Assembly: GCA_964547995.1 (NCBI GenBank)
Contig: CAZJRB010000055.1
Coordinates: forward strand, 1-47,101
Reading direction: 5' to 3'
Source of the DNA: CAZJRB01 sp964547995
Lineage (GTDB): Bacteria > Planctomycetota > Planctomycetia > Pirellulales > Thermoguttaceae
DNA: 47,101 nucleotides
A program made the position numbers and the translations under genes. How positions within the stretch are numbered: position 1 is the stretch's first letter; each line of letters starts with the position of its first letter. A model generated the notes under the pieces. It ran no database searches. It was given only the letters and a program-made list of their open reading frames with translations, and was not told the DNA's origin. Positions 1 through 8,847 of the stretch are shown in pieces.

Positions 1-3
1 ATT

Positions 4-924
4 GTGGCGACCTCGACCTGCTACCCCAACCCACCTAAATCCCGGAAGAGCGAGAAAATAAGGGTTAATCCGGTGGAAGTCTCCTACTATCCCGGGTGTT
101 CGCTGCACGGCATGGCCGCCGAATACGACGAGAGCATTCGGGCGGTCTGCGAGACGCTCGGGGTCTCGCTCGTGGAGTTAGAGGACTGGAACTGCTGCGG
201 GGCCTCGTCGGCGCACTTCCTGGACCACGACCTGGCGGTGCGGCTCTCCGCGCGGAACATCGCGGCCGCCGAGCGGGCGGGGCTCGATCTGCTGGTGCCC
301 TGCGCCGCCTGCTTCCACCAGACGAAAATGGCGGAAAAGGAACTGCAGAAGGACGCCGCACGCTGGATCGACGAACCCTACGAAGGCAAGGTCGAGATCT
401 ACCACGTCAACGAGTTCTTCGACAGCCCCGAGTGGATCGCCGCCATCCGGCAGAAGACGGTCAAGCCGCTTGCGGGCCTTGCCGCCGTGCCTTACTACGG
501 GTGTCTCTCGCAGCGGCCGCGCAAGGTCACCGACGCCGGCAGTCCCGAGAATCCGGTTTCGATGGATCGGCTGCTCGGGGCGATCGGCATGGAAGTCCGC
601 AAGTGGACGTACAAGACCGACTGCTGCGGCGCGAGCCTGACGCTCACCCGGACCGACCTGGTCCGCAAGCTGACGGGCAACCTGTTCGAGGCGGCCGCCG
701 AGGCCGGCGCCGAATGCCTCGTGACCGACTGCCCCTTGTGCCAGTCGAACCTCGATACCAACCAGGCGGAGATCGAGGCCCAGCGCGGCAAGCAATACGG
801 CCTGCCGGTCTTCTACGTCACCGAACTGATGGCCCTGGCCTTCGGCGCCGGCAATACGAACCGCTGGTGGAAGCGGCATTTTGTGGACCCGGCTCCATTG
901 TTGCAGAAAAAGGGGCTCTTATGA
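4..924 (+). CDS. hdrB: HdrB-like subunit, two CCG domains
   Basis: Heterodisulfide reductase subunit B family. HdrB holds noncubane iron-sulfur clusters that reduce a disulfide or another two-electron acceptor at the end of the HdrABC chain. Two CCG domains are visible: the first has C32, C64-C65 and C100/C103, the second C167, C207-C208 and C243/C246, so both cysteine sets look complete. About 306 aa is normal for the family. The start is uncertain: the frame opens with GTG at base 4 and is still open at the window edge, and the HdrB fold begins only near residue 26, where an inner GTG (base 73) gives MEVSYYPGCS. The partner hdrC is not in the window and may lie upstream. The gene heads an hdrB-hdrA-mvhD-metV-metF order, so it probably serves a MetVF-Hdr complex. 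Confidence 0.88.
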   Translation: MATSTCYPNPPKSRKSEKIRVNPVEVSYYPGCSLHGMAAEYDESIRAVCETLGVSLVELEDWNCCGASSAHFLDHDLAVRLSARNIAAAERAGLDLLVPCAACFHQTKMAEKELQKDAARWIDEPYEGKVEIYHVNEFFDSPEWIAAIRQKTVKPLAGLAAVPYYGCLSQRPRKVTDAGSPENPVSMDRLLGAIGMEVRKWTYKTDCCGASLTLTRTDLVRKLTGNLFEAAAEAGAECLVTDCPLCQSNLDTNQAEIEAQRGKQYGLPVFYVTELMALAFGAGNTNRWWKRHFVDPAPLLQKKGLL

Positions 925-950
925 CAAAGACGTTGTCGGACAATCGTGCC

Positions 951-1060
951 ATAAAGCCGCGACCGGCGGTCGCGCCCGGCCCGTCGGAAACGCGCGATTC
1001 CCGTCTGGATGGCAACGGTCTTCTACAACGCCTGGGCGCGACCGCCGGTCGCGGCTTTAT
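951..1060. repeat. Paired palindrome (REPIN-like) element
   Basis: Two 26-bp arms at 951-976 and 1035-1060 are exact reverse complements. Each arm is itself a hairpin (GCGACC-ggc-GGTCGC), with AAAG on the outer side of the left arm and CTTT on the right. It fills the 215-bp gap between hdrB and hdrA. The layout is the same as at 6270-6373 and 27882-28001, although the stem sequences differ. Two hairpins in inverted orientation is the REPIN plan; mobility is inferred. Confidence 0.75.
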
Positions 1061-1139
1061 ATCGGTGAAACATTGCGATAGGTGGGCCGGCGCTTCGCTT
1101 GTCCCACCCTACGCACTACGGCAGAAACGGTAATCAGCG

Positions 1140-4100
1140 ATGACTGAGCAGAAAAATCAACTTGGCGGAAACGGCAAAGTCGGCTCGGTCATGGTTATCG
1201 GGGCGGGCATCGGCGGAATGCAGGCCTCGCTCGACCTGGCAAACGCCGGGTTCCACGTCACGCTGGTCGAAGAGACCACGGCCATCGGCGGACGCATGGC
1301 CCAGCTCGACAAGACCTTTCCGACCAACGACTGCTCGATGTGTACGATCTCGCCGAAGCTCGTCGAGGTCGACAAGCACCTGAACATCGACCTGATCACC
1401 GCGGCCGACGTGGTGGGGCTCGAGGGAGAAGCGGGCAATTTTCAGGTAACCGTCCGCAAGCGGCCCCGGTTCGTCGATCTCGACAAGTGCAACTCCTGCG
1501 GCGACTGCATCGAGAAGTGCCCCGTGCAGCTACTCAGCGAGTTCGACGAAAACAGCATGCCGCGCAAGGCGATTTACAAGCGCTACCCCCAGGCGATTCC
1601 CGGGGCAATGGCGATCAGCAAGGGCGACCGGCCGCCGTGCGTGTTGGCCTGTCCCGCCCATGTCAATTGCCAGGGCTACGTGGCGCTGGTCGGCGACGGC
1701 CGCTTCGCCGAGGCATACGAATTGATCCGCGAGCGGAATCCCTTCCCCGCCGCCTGCGGGCGCATCTGCCATCATCCGTGCGAGAGCCAGTGCAACCGGC
1801 GGGAACTGGACGAAGGCGTGGCCGTGAACAACCTCAAGCGGTTCGCGGCCGACTGGGTAGCGAAAAAGAGGGCCGAAGGCGAGGAAGTGGCCCCCCCGCC
1901 GGTCGGCCAGATCGATCCGCAAAAGCCCCGCGTGGCCGTGATCGGCGGCGGGCCGGCCGGTTTGACCGCCGCACGCGATCTCGCGATCCGCGGCTTCCCC
2001 GTTACGCTCTTCGAGGCCCAAGAGAAACTCGGCGGCACCATGTTCCTGGGCATCCCCGGATACCGCCTGCCCGACGAAATGATCGAGCGCGACATCGCCG
2101 ACATCCTCGCCTCCGGGTTCGAAGTGAAGCTGGGAACGTCGCTGGGCCGCGATTTCACATTCGACAGCCTCAAGCAGGAAGGCTACCGGGCGGCGTTCCT
2201 CTCGATCGGCTGCACGGCCCCCGCCACGCTCACCCGAAGCACCGACGGATCGGAAATGAAAGGGACCGATCTCGATGGTGTGCTCTTGGGGCTCGACTTC
2301 CTTCGCGATGTAAAGCTCGGCAACGGGCAGCGACTCAGCGGCAAGGTCGTGGTGATCGGCGGCGGCAACGTGGCGATCGACGTCGCGATGACCGCCCGGC
2401 GGCAGGGCGCCGAACAGGTCGAGTTGGTCTGCCTCGAATCTCGCGAAGAGATGCCCGCCCACGAGTGGGAAATCCAGGACGCGGTCGACGAGGGCGTCGG
2501 GCTCAACCCGTCGTGGGGCCCCAAGGAGATCGCCGGCTCCGGCGGGAAGGTCACCGGCCTGAAGATGCAGCAGTGTACGTCGGTCTTCGACGCCGAAGGG
2601 CGTTTCGCCCCGACATTCGGCGACGCGCTGTCCGAAACGGACGCGGACTACGTCATCATCGCCATCGGGCAGCGGTCGGATTTCTCGTTCCTTGCCGAAG
2701 ACGATCCGCTCTGGAACGAATCGAAGCGTTTCATCCGGGCCGACAAGGTGACGTTGCAGACCAACGAGGATTGGATCTTCGCCGGGGGCGATATGTTAAC
2801 CGGCCCGGCGTCGGTGGTCGAGGCGGTGGCCCAGGGCCACGAGGCGGCCGAGTCGATCGAGCGGTTTGTAAGCGGCGCGGACCTGGCGGCCGGGCGCAGC
2901 GGCCCGGACCCGGAGCCGGCGGGTATGCCCTCGCGCGAGTTTCCCTTGAAACCCCGCGCGGCGCCGAAGCGAGTGCCCGTGGAAGAGCGCGTCGGCTACC
3001 GCGAGATCGAACAAACGCTGGACGAAGAAGCGGCCGTGGCCGAAGCCAAGCGGTGCCTCGCCTGCGGCGAGTGCAGCGAGTGCATGCAGTGCGTCGCCGC
3101 GTGCAGCGCCGAGGCCATTCTCCACGACATGCTGCCCGAGGAGGTTACGATCAACGTCGGCTCGCTGCTGCTGACTCCGGGGTTCGAGCCGTTCGATCCG
3201 GTAGGACGCGGGGAATACGGGTACGAAACGTGCCGGAACGTCATCACGAGTCTCGAATTCGAGCGGATTCTGAGCGCCTCGGGACCGTTTCAGGGGCACG
3301 TCCTCCGCCCTTCCGACCGGAAAGAGCCGAAACGGGTGGCGTGGATCCAGTGCGTCGGATCCCGCGATATCCAAAGCGGCAACGAGTATTGCAGCGGCGT
3401 CTGCTGCATGTACGCCATCAAAGAAGCCATCATGGCCGTCGACCACGTGCCGGGGCTCGAAGCGACCGTCTTCTACAACGACATCCGGGCGTACGGCAAG
3501 GGATTCGAGGCCTATTACGAGGGTGCGAAGAAGAACTACGGCGTCCAGTTCAAGCGGGGAATCATTTCGTCGGTTAAGGAGCGGCAGCAGACGAACAACC
3601 TCGTGCTGAACTACGTCACCGAAAGCGGCGAGGTGACCGAGGAGGAGTTCGATCTGGTTGTCTTGAGCATCGGGCTGCGGCCGTCGAGCAGCACGGTTGA
3701 ACTGGCCGAGACGTTGGGTATCGAGCGAAACCGCTTCGGGTTCTGCCAGACGGACCCGACGATGCCCAGCCGCACGAGCAAGGACGGCATCTACGTGGCC
3801 GGGGCCTTCGCTGCCCCGGTGGATATCCCGGAAACCGTGATGACCGGCGGCAGTGCGGCGGCCCTGACCGGCGAAATCCTCCACGAGGTCCGCGGGACCA
3901 TGATCCGCGAGAGGACCTATCCGCCCGAGCGGGACGTCAGCGACCAGCAGCCGAGGATCGGCGTGTTCGTCTGCCGCTGCGGCACGAACATTGCCCGGGC
4001 GGTCGACGTACCCGATGTGGTCGAGTACGCCAAGACGCTGCCCAACGTCGTCCATGCCGAGGAGAACCTCTACACCTGCTCGACCGACACGCAAGTGAAG

Positions 4101-5672
4101 ATCGCCGGCGCGATCCGCGAATACAATCTCAACCGGGTGGTGGTGGCAAGCTGCACGCCGCGGACCCACGAACCGCTCTTCCAGGAAACGCTCCGCGAGG
4201 CCGGGCTGAACAAGCACCTGTTCGAGATGGCCAACATCCGCGACCAGTGCTCGTGGGTCCACGGCAGCCAGCCGGCCAAGGCCACCTTCAAGTCGAAGGA
4301 CCTGGTCCGGATGGCGGTTGGCCGGGCCGCCACCTTGCGGCCTTTCGACGACCTGCGGATCGACGTGGACCAGCGAGCGATCGTCATCGGCGGCGGCGTG
4401 GCCGGGATGACCGCCGCGCTGAGCCTGGCCGACCAGGGATTCGAGACCGCGATCATCGAACGCGAGCCGGAGCCCGGCGGCATCGCGCGGCGGCTGAAGC
4501 GAATGCTCGACGGACCCGATCCCCAGGCCTTCCTGGCCGAGATGGTCGAGCGGGTCAAGGAACACCCGCTCGTGAAACTCTACACGGCCGCCGCGATCGA
4601 AGAGGTTTCGGGCCACGTCGGCAGCTTTGAAGCCACGATACGGCAGAACGGAAATACGCTGAAAGTCGGCGGCGGCGCGGTTGTCGTTGCCACCGGCGGG
4701 GCGCCCTACGAGCCTGCCGAGTACCACTACCCCGAGAGCGACGCCATCGTCACCCAACTCGAATTGGAGGAGAAGCTCGAAGACAAGAGCTTCGCCGCCG
4801 GGCTGAAGGAAGTCGTGATGATCCAGTGCGTCGGCTCCCGCGAAGAGGAACACCTGTATTGCTCGCGGGTCTGTTGCCAGGAAGCCGTCAAAAACGCCCT
4901 GGCCATCAAGGAAGCCAATCCGAATGCCAACGTCTATGTCCTCTTCCGGGACATCCGCACGTACGGCTTCGATGAACTCCACTACCAGAAGGCTCGGGAG
5001 AAGGGCGTGGTCTTCATCCGCTTCGATCCGGAAAACAAGCCGGACGTCCGCGTCGACGGCGGGCTGCGTGTGACGGTAGACGACGACGTGCTCGGGCGGC
5101 CGGTCGAGTTGAGGCCCGACGTGCTGGTCCTTTCGGCGGCGATCCGGCCGCACCCGGAATCGGAGACCGTATCGCAACTGTTGAAGGTTCCGCTGACAGC
5201 CGACGGCTTTTTCCTCGAAGCGCATGTGAAGCTGCGGCCCCTCGATTTCGGCAGCGAGGGAATCTTCCTCGCCGGGCTGGCCCACGCCCCGAAGTCGATG
5301 GCCGAGTCGATCAGCCAGGCCAAGGGGGCCGCCGCCCGGGCGGCAACCGTGATCTGCAAACCGGTTCTGGACCGTTCGGGCGTCGTTTCGGAGGTGGATC
5401 AGGACGCGTGTGCCGGTTGCCTGACCTGCGTGCGGCTCTGCCCGTACAACGTCCCCGCCATCGGCGAGGAAGGCGTGGCCTACATCGAGCCGGCGAGTTG
5501 CCAGGGATGCGGGCTCTGCGCCGCGGCATGCCCGCGCAAAGCGATCACGACGCGGCATTACCGGGACGTGCAGCTTTCGGCCAAGGTCGACGTGCTGTTC
5601 GGCGACTTGACATTCGAGACGGCCGGGGCCGATGCGGAAAGCGGCGCCGCTGCAGCGGGAGGAGAAACGTGA
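1140..5672 (+). CDS. hdrA: HdrA-GltD-HdrA triple flavoprotein fusion
   Basis: A 1510-aa iron-sulfur flavoprotein. Residues 17-165 are the front of an HdrA FAD domain (GAGIGG near 21; 4Fe-4S motif CNSCGDCIEKCP at 117-128). Residues about 165-580 are a GltD/NfnB-like NAD(P)H oxidoreductase with its Cys-rich leader (C167-C218), an FAD site (GGGPAG near 269) and a second nucleotide site (GGGNVA near 407). Residues about 640-925 return to HdrA (CLACGECSECMQC near 639; QCVGSRD, then CSGVCC). Residues 938-1510 are a second, nearly complete HdrA (CRCGTN at 945, GGGVAG near 1084) ending in two 4Fe-4S motifs (CAGCLTC, CQGCGLC). HdrA carries the bifurcating FAD; the GltD part probably adds NAD(P)H as donor or acceptor. 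Ordinary HdrA is about 650 aa. No clear ribosome site precedes the ATG. Confidence 0.9.
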   Translation: MTEQKNQLGGNGKVGSVMVIGAGIGGMQASLDLANAGFHVTLVEETTAIGGRMAQLDKTFPTNDCSMCTISPKLVEVDKHLNIDLITAADVVGLEGEAGNFQVTVRKRPRFVDLDKCNSCGDCIEKCPVQLLSEFDENSMPRKAIYKRYPQAIPGAMAISKGDRPPCVLACPAHVNCQGYVALVGDGRFAEAYELIRERNPFPAACGRICHHPCESQCNRRELDEGVAVNNLKRFAADWVAKKRAEGEEVAPPPVGQIDPQKPRVAVIGGGPAGLTAARDLAIRGFPVTLFEAQEKLGGTMFLGIPGYRLPDEMIERDIADILASGFEVKLGTSLGRDFTFDSLKQEGYRAAFLSIGCTAPATLTRSTDGSEMKGTDLDGVLLGLDFLRDVKLGNGQRLSGKVVVIGGGNVAIDVAMTARRQGAEQVELVCLESREEMPAHEWEIQDAVDEGVGLNPSWGPKEIAGSGGKVTGLKMQQCTSVFDAEGRFAPTFGDALSETDADYVIIAIGQRSDFSFLAEDDPLWNESKRFIRADKVTLQTNEDWIFAGGDMLTGPASVVEAVAQGHEAAESIERFVSGADLAAGRSGPDPEPAGMPSREFPLKPRAAPKRVPVEERVGYREIEQTLDEEAAVAEAKRCLACGECSECMQCVAACSAEAILHDMLPEEVTINVGSLLLTPGFEPFDPVGRGEYGYETCRNVITSLEFERILSASGPFQGHVLRPSDRKEPKRVAWIQCVGSRDIQSGNEYCSGVCCMYAIKEAIMAVDHVPGLEATVFYNDIRAYGKGFEAYYEGAKKNYGVQFKRGIISSVKERQQTNNLVLNYVTESGEVTEEEFDLVVLSIGLRPSSSTVELAETLGIERNRFGFCQTDPTMPSRTSKDGIYVAGAFAAPVDIPETVMTGGSAAALTGEILHEVRGTMIRERTYPPERDVSDQQPRIGVFVCRCGTNIARAVDVPDVVEYAKTLPNVVHAEENLYTCSTDTQVKIAGAIREYNLNRVVVASCTPRTHEPLFQETLREAGLNKHLFEMANIRDQCSWVHGSQPAKATFKSKDLVRMAVGRAATLRPFDDLRIDVDQRAIVIGGGVAGMTAALSLADQGFETAIIEREPEPGGIARRLKRMLDGPDPQAFLAEMVERVKEHPLVKLYTAAAIEEVSGHVGSFEATIRQNGNTLKVGGGAVVVATGGAPYEPAEYHYPESDAIVTQLELEEKLEDKSFAAGLKEVVMIQCVGSREEEHLYCSRVCCQEAVKNALAIKEANPNANVYVLFRDIRTYGFDELHYQKAREKGVVFIRFDPENKPDVRVDGGLRVTVDDDVLGRPVELRPDVLVLSAAIRPHPESETVSQLLKVPLTADGFFLEAHVKLRPLDFGSEGIFLAGLAHAPKSMAESISQAKGAAARAATVICKPVLDRSGVVSEVDQDACAGCLTCVRLCPYNVPAIGEEGVAYIEPASCQGCGLCAAACPRKAITTRHYRDVQLSAKVDVLFGDLTFETAGADAESGAAAAGGET

Positions 5673-6232
5673 GCGAAGAGAGCAAAATATCCCGTGCGGA
5701 AGAGCCGCCCGCCGGTTTCGAACCGAAAGTCGTGGCCTATTGCTGCAACTATTGTGCCTATACGGCCGGCGACCTGGCCGGGTCGATGCGGCTGGAGTAC
5801 TCGCCGAACGTCCGCATTGTGAAGATCGAGTGTAGCGGCAAGACCGATGCCGTTTTGCTGCTTCGCGCGTTCGAGGAGGGGGCCGACGCGGTCTACGTCG
5901 CCGGATGCGCCGTCGGCGATTGCCACTTCCTGGAGGGCAATCTCCAGGGGATCCGGACCGTTGTCCACGCCAAAAAATTGCTCGAGGAAATCGGTCTGGA
6001 GCCGGAGCGGTTGGAGTTTTTTCAGATTCCGGCGTCGGCCGGGCCGCTATTTGCCCAGAGGGCCAACGAAATGACCGACCGGGCAAGGAAACTGGGGCCG
6101 AACCCCTTGCGAAAAACGATGCGAGAGCGTGCCGGCGGGAAACTAACCAAAGAACCCGATGCACATCCCCCGCTGCCCGAATCGACCCACGGGAAGATGT
6201 ATCGCGGAGCAGACAGGGTGTCGAATACATGA
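5669..6232 (+). CDS. mvhD: MvhD-type electron transfer subunit
   Basis: Small iron-sulfur protein of the MvhD (hydrogenase delta / methyl-viologen-reducing hydrogenase) family, which passes electrons between HdrA and a donor or acceptor module. Typical family features are CCNYCAYTAGDLAG near the N-terminus, the later IECSGKTD and the GCAVGDCHF segment. The start is GTG at 5669, overlapping the hdrA stop by 4 bases, behind a strong GGGAGGAG site. That gives 187 aa, longer than the other MvhD in the window (147 aa). The extra 45 or so C-terminal residues (basic, then ending VSNT) are not typical and abut a palindromic repeat, so they may be a read-through extension. The position between hdrA and metV fits a MetVF-Hdr-MvhD complex. 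Confidence 0.85.
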   Translation: MSEESKISRAEEPPAGFEPKVVAYCCNYCAYTAGDLAGSMRLEYSPNVRIVKIECSGKTDAVLLLRAFEEGADAVYVAGCAVGDCHFLEGNLQGIRTVVHAKKLLEEIGLEPERLEFFQIPASAGPLFAQRANEMTDRARKLGPNPLRKTMRERAGGKLTKEPDAHPPLPESTHGKMYRGADRVSNT

Positions 6233-6269
6233 TGAGGATACGCCACGACCGCTACCGTTGCCGCGAACC

Positions 6270-6373
6270 AAAAGCCCCGGCACTGCGTGCCGGGGTTCAC
6301 CCCGTCGTGCTCGTTTACGGGGGGTGGATGAAAATGTTGGATCAGAACCCCCGGCACGCAGTGCCGGGGCTTT
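6270..6373. repeat. Paired palindrome (REPIN-like) element
   Basis: Arms at 6270-6298 and 6345-6373 are reverse complements apart from a 1-base length difference in a C-run. Each arm is a hairpin, CCCCGGCAC-tgc-GTGCCGGGG, bordered by AAAAG or CTTT. It occupies the mvhD-metV gap. Its right arm ends only 9 bases before the metV ATG, so the metV ribosome site (GGGAG) lies directly against the hairpin. Confidence 0.75.
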
Positions 6374-6382
6374 GGGAGTGAA

Positions 6383-7069
6383 ATGATGATTGTTGCCGAG
6401 AGAAAACCGCTGGACCAGATCGAGGCGATGCTCGGGGGCTTCGAGAAAATCCTCGTCGTCGGCTGCGGCACCTGCGTTGCCGTGTGCATGGCGGGCGGTG
6501 AGAAGGAGGTCGAGCTGCTGGCCGCCGAGCTGCGCATGAAAGGAAAACTCGACGGAAAGCAGAGAACCATCGACGAGATCACCGTCACCCGGCAGTGCGA
6601 CAAGGAATATCTCGAACAACTGGCCAAGCACATCGACAATTACGACGCCGTTTTGTCGGCCGCGTGCGGGGCAGGCGTCCAGTTCCTTGCCGAGCGGTAC
6701 GACGAAAAGATCGTGTTGCCGGCGCTGAACACGCTTTTTATCGGCGTCGCGGAGGACGCCGGCGTCTGGTCGCAGCGGTGCATGGCCTGCGAGGAGTGCG
6801 TGCTCGACCAGACCGGCGGCATCTGCCCCATGACGATTTGCGCGAAAAACCTCTTAAACGGCCCGTGCGGCGGCACCGATCACGGCAAGTGCGAAGTGGA
6901 CGGCGAGAAGGACTGCGCCTGGACGCTGATCTACAACAAGATGAAGAAGCTCGGCCGGCTCGACTACCTCAAAAAAATCCAGCCGCCGAAAGACTACAGT
7001 GTCATGACCAAACCGCGGAAATACACCCACGAAGCCTTCAAAGAAGCACAAAAGGAAGAAGATGAGTAG
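6383..7069 (+). CDS. metV: MetV, zinc/iron-sulfur partner of MetF
   Basis: A 228-aa protein of the methylenetetrahydrofolate reductase C-terminal (MetV) family, which in acetogens and other anaerobes forms the MetVF core and relays electrons to the MetF flavin. Visible marks are VGCGTCVAVC near the N-terminus, RQCDKEY, SAACGAGVQ, and the cysteine-rich stretch CMACEECVLDQTGGICP followed by NGPCGGTDHGKCEV, which is diagnostic for MetV. The start ATG 6383 follows GGGAGTGA; a second ATG at 6386 is possible. It overlaps metF by 8 bases, implying translational coupling. In this order (hdrB-hdrA-mvhD-metV-metF) it is the physical bridge between the Hdr module and the C1 reductase. Confidence 0.92.
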   Translation: MMIVAERKPLDQIEAMLGGFEKILVVGCGTCVAVCMAGGEKEVELLAAELRMKGKLDGKQRTIDEITVTRQCDKEYLEQLAKHIDNYDAVLSAACGAGVQFLAERYDEKIVLPALNTLFIGVAEDAGVWSQRCMACEECVLDQTGGICPMTICAKNLLNGPCGGTDHGKCEVDGEKDCAWTLIYNKMKKLGRLDYLKKIQPPKDYSVMTKPRKYTHEAFKEAQKEEDE

Positions 7070-7955
7070 CACAACGGTCACTGCGTTTCGGGACGCTTTT
7101 GCCGAGAAGGATTTCGTCGTCACGGCCGAGGTCGGCCCGCCCAAGGGGACCGACATCGACGAGATGCGGCATCACATCGACCTGTTGAAGGACAAGCTGG
7201 ACGGCCTGAACGTGACCGACAACCAGAGTTCGGTCATGCGCATAAGCTCGCTGGGCGTCTGCCAGATCATCCTCGAGGCGGGCGGCGAGCCGATCCTGCA
7301 GATGACCTGCCGCGACCGCAACCGCATGGCCCTGCAATCGGAGCTGCTCTCGGCGTCGATCCTGGGCGTCGGCAGCGTGCTCTGCCTGACGGGCGACTAC
7401 ATCTCCGTCGGCGACCACCCGCAGGCAAAGCCGGTCTTCGATCTCGACAGCGTGCAACTGCTGCAAACGGTCGGGATGATGAACGAGGGCAAGGACCTTG
7501 CGGGCAACGAGATGCAGGGCGGCACCGACATCTTTCCCGGCGCGGTGGTCACGCCCGAAGCCGATCCGATCGAGCCGCAGATGCTGAAGTTCGAGAAGAA
7601 GATCGCCGCCGGGGCCAAGTTCATCCAGACCCAGGCCATCTACGATATCGACAATTTCAAGCGGTTCATGGAGCAGGCCCGCAAGTTCGACGCAAAGATC
7701 ATGGCCGGCATCGTCCTGCTGGTCACACCCGGCATGGCCCGCTACATGAACAAGAATGTGCCGGGCATCTTCGTCCCGGATGCCCTGATCGACGAAATGG
7801 CGTCGGCCGAAAAGGGAAAGAAGCTGGCCGCCGGCATCCGCATCGCCGGACGGATGATCAAGCAGCTCCGCGAGGAAAAGATCTGCGACGGCGTACACAT
7901 CATGGCCATCGGCAAGGAAGACCGGGTGCCCGACATCCTCAAAGCGGCCGAGTAG
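7062..7955 (+). CDS. metF: Methylenetetrahydrofolate reductase MetF
   Basis: FAD-dependent 5,10-methylenetetrahydrofolate reductase (297 aa) of the short bacterial type that works with MetV. It makes methyl-tetrahydrofolate for the Wood-Ljungdahl methyl branch or for methionine. Signatures are TAEVGPPKGTD at the N-terminus, GLNVTDNQSS, LTGDYISVGDHP, GAKFIQTQAIYD and the C-terminal helix IRIAGRMIKQLR leading to GVHIMAIG. The ATG at 7062 lies inside the metV end (ATGAGTAG overlap). Neighbouring Hdr and MvhD genes suggest that electrons do not come from simple NADH oxidation at MetF itself but through a bifurcating complex, as proposed for Moorella-type MetVF-Hdr sets. Confidence 0.95.
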   Translation: MSSTTVTAFRDAFAEKDFVVTAEVGPPKGTDIDEMRHHIDLLKDKLDGLNVTDNQSSVMRISSLGVCQIILEAGGEPILQMTCRDRNRMALQSELLSASILGVGSVLCLTGDYISVGDHPQAKPVFDLDSVQLLQTVGMMNEGKDLAGNEMQGGTDIFPGAVVTPEADPIEPQMLKFEKKIAAGAKFIQTQAIYDIDNFKRFMEQARKFDAKIMAGIVLLVTPGMARYMNKNVPGIFVPDALIDEMASAEKGKKLAAGIRIAGRMIKQLREEKICDGVHIMAIGKEDRVPDILKAAE

Positions 7956-7969
7956 CCCGGGGAACTGAT

Positions 7970-8782
7970 ATGCCGAACGACGAGTGGATCGACGTTGCCA
8001 ACCAGCACGATGACCGGGGAATCGACATCGACAAGGTCGGTGTGAAGAGAATCCGCTACCCGATTACGGTCCTTGACCGGGCCAACGGCACGCAGCACAC
8101 CGTGGCAACCTGCAACATGTACGTAGATCTTCCCCATTCTTTCAAGGGGACCCACATGAGCCGCTTCATCGAGGTCCTCAACGAGTACCGCGGGGAGATA
8201 TCGGTCAAGAACTTCGTACACATTCTGGGCAACATCCGCGACCGCCTCGTTGCCGAATCGGCACATCTGGAAGTCGAGTTTCCGTATTTCGTCGAGAAGG
8301 AAGCGCCCGCCAGCAAGGCGAAAGGGCTGATGGAGTATACGTGCCGCATGATCGGCTCGATCAAGAACGACCGGATGGACTTGAAGGTCGAGGTCTGCGT
8401 GCCGGTCAACACATTGTGCCCTTGCTCGAAGGCGATCTCGGAACGCGGCGCCCATAACCAGCGCGGGGAAATTACGATCGGTTTCCGCTGCGATCGCTTT
8501 GTCTGGATCGAGGAGATTATCGATATTGCGGAAAGCAGTGCCTCCAGCAGCGTCTTTTCTGTTTTGAAACGCGAGGACGAAAAGCACGTCACGGAAGCCG
8601 CCTTCGACAATCCCGTTTTCGTCGAAGACGTCGTACGCAACGTGGCCGAGAAGCTGGAGGCGATGGAGCACATAACGTGGTATTCCGTCGACGTGGAGAA
8701 TTTCGAGTCGATCCACAACCATTCCGCGTATGCAATGGTCGAGCGCAGGAAGGGGAGGGTATTCGCATCGCCGACCGAATGA
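7970..8782 (+). CDS. folE2: GTP cyclohydrolase FolE2
   Basis: GTP cyclohydrolase I type B (FolE2/COG1469 family), which converts GTP to dihydroneopterin triphosphate, the first step of folate synthesis, using a metal and an active-site cysteine. Length 270 aa. Motifs seen are CNMYVDLP, KGTHMSRF, NTLCPCSKAIS with the catalytic-type cysteine, and GAHNQRGEI, all typical of FolE2. ATG 7970 follows GGGGAACTGAT. Co-location with metV-metF ties folate cofactor supply to folate-dependent C1 reduction. The last dozen residues (after HNHSAYAMVERR) look atypical and are encoded where a metF-like remnant begins in another frame, so the native C-terminus may have been replaced. Confidence 0.95.
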   Translation: MPNDEWIDVANQHDDRGIDIDKVGVKRIRYPITVLDRANGTQHTVATCNMYVDLPHSFKGTHMSRFIEVLNEYRGEISVKNFVHILGNIRDRLVAESAHLEVEFPYFVEKEAPASKAKGLMEYTCRMIGSIKNDRMDLKVEVCVPVNTLCPCSKAISERGAHNQRGEITIGFRCDRFVWIEEIIDIAESSASSSVFSVLKREDEKHVTEAAFDNPVFVEDVVRNVAEKLEAMEHITWYSVDVENFESIHNHSAYAMVERRKGRVFASPTE

Positions 8783-8847
8783 TCGAGCAGCTTCGCCGGG
8801 AAAACCCCTTGCCCCTTGGGAGTGGTGGGAAGGGAAAAGACGGCTGA
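8761..8847 (+). pseudogene. metF C-terminal remnant overlapping folE2 end
   Basis: Read in the frame starting at 8761, this stretch encodes IRIADRMIEQLRREN and stops at 8845-8847. That closely matches the MetF helix IRIAGRMIKQLREEK encoded at 7836-7879. By eye 36 of 44 bases agree without gaps. It overlaps the folE2 3' end in a different frame and has no start of its own, so it looks like a fossil of a second metF copy. Confidence 0.5.

Noticed and set aside
96..1133. Long open frame on the + strand over hdrB
   Set aside because: Arg/Gly-rich translation with no domains; a shadow of the hdrB frame in GC-rich DNA, running on through the palindromic repeat.
1340..3577. 745-aa open frame on the + strand inside hdrA
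   Set aside because: Arg-rich shadow of the real frame, with no motifs.
2796..6230. 1144-aa open frame on the minus strand
   Set aside because: Antisense to the large hdrA; translation is His/Arg/Asp-rich and has no recognisable domain. Typical of high-GC third-position bias.
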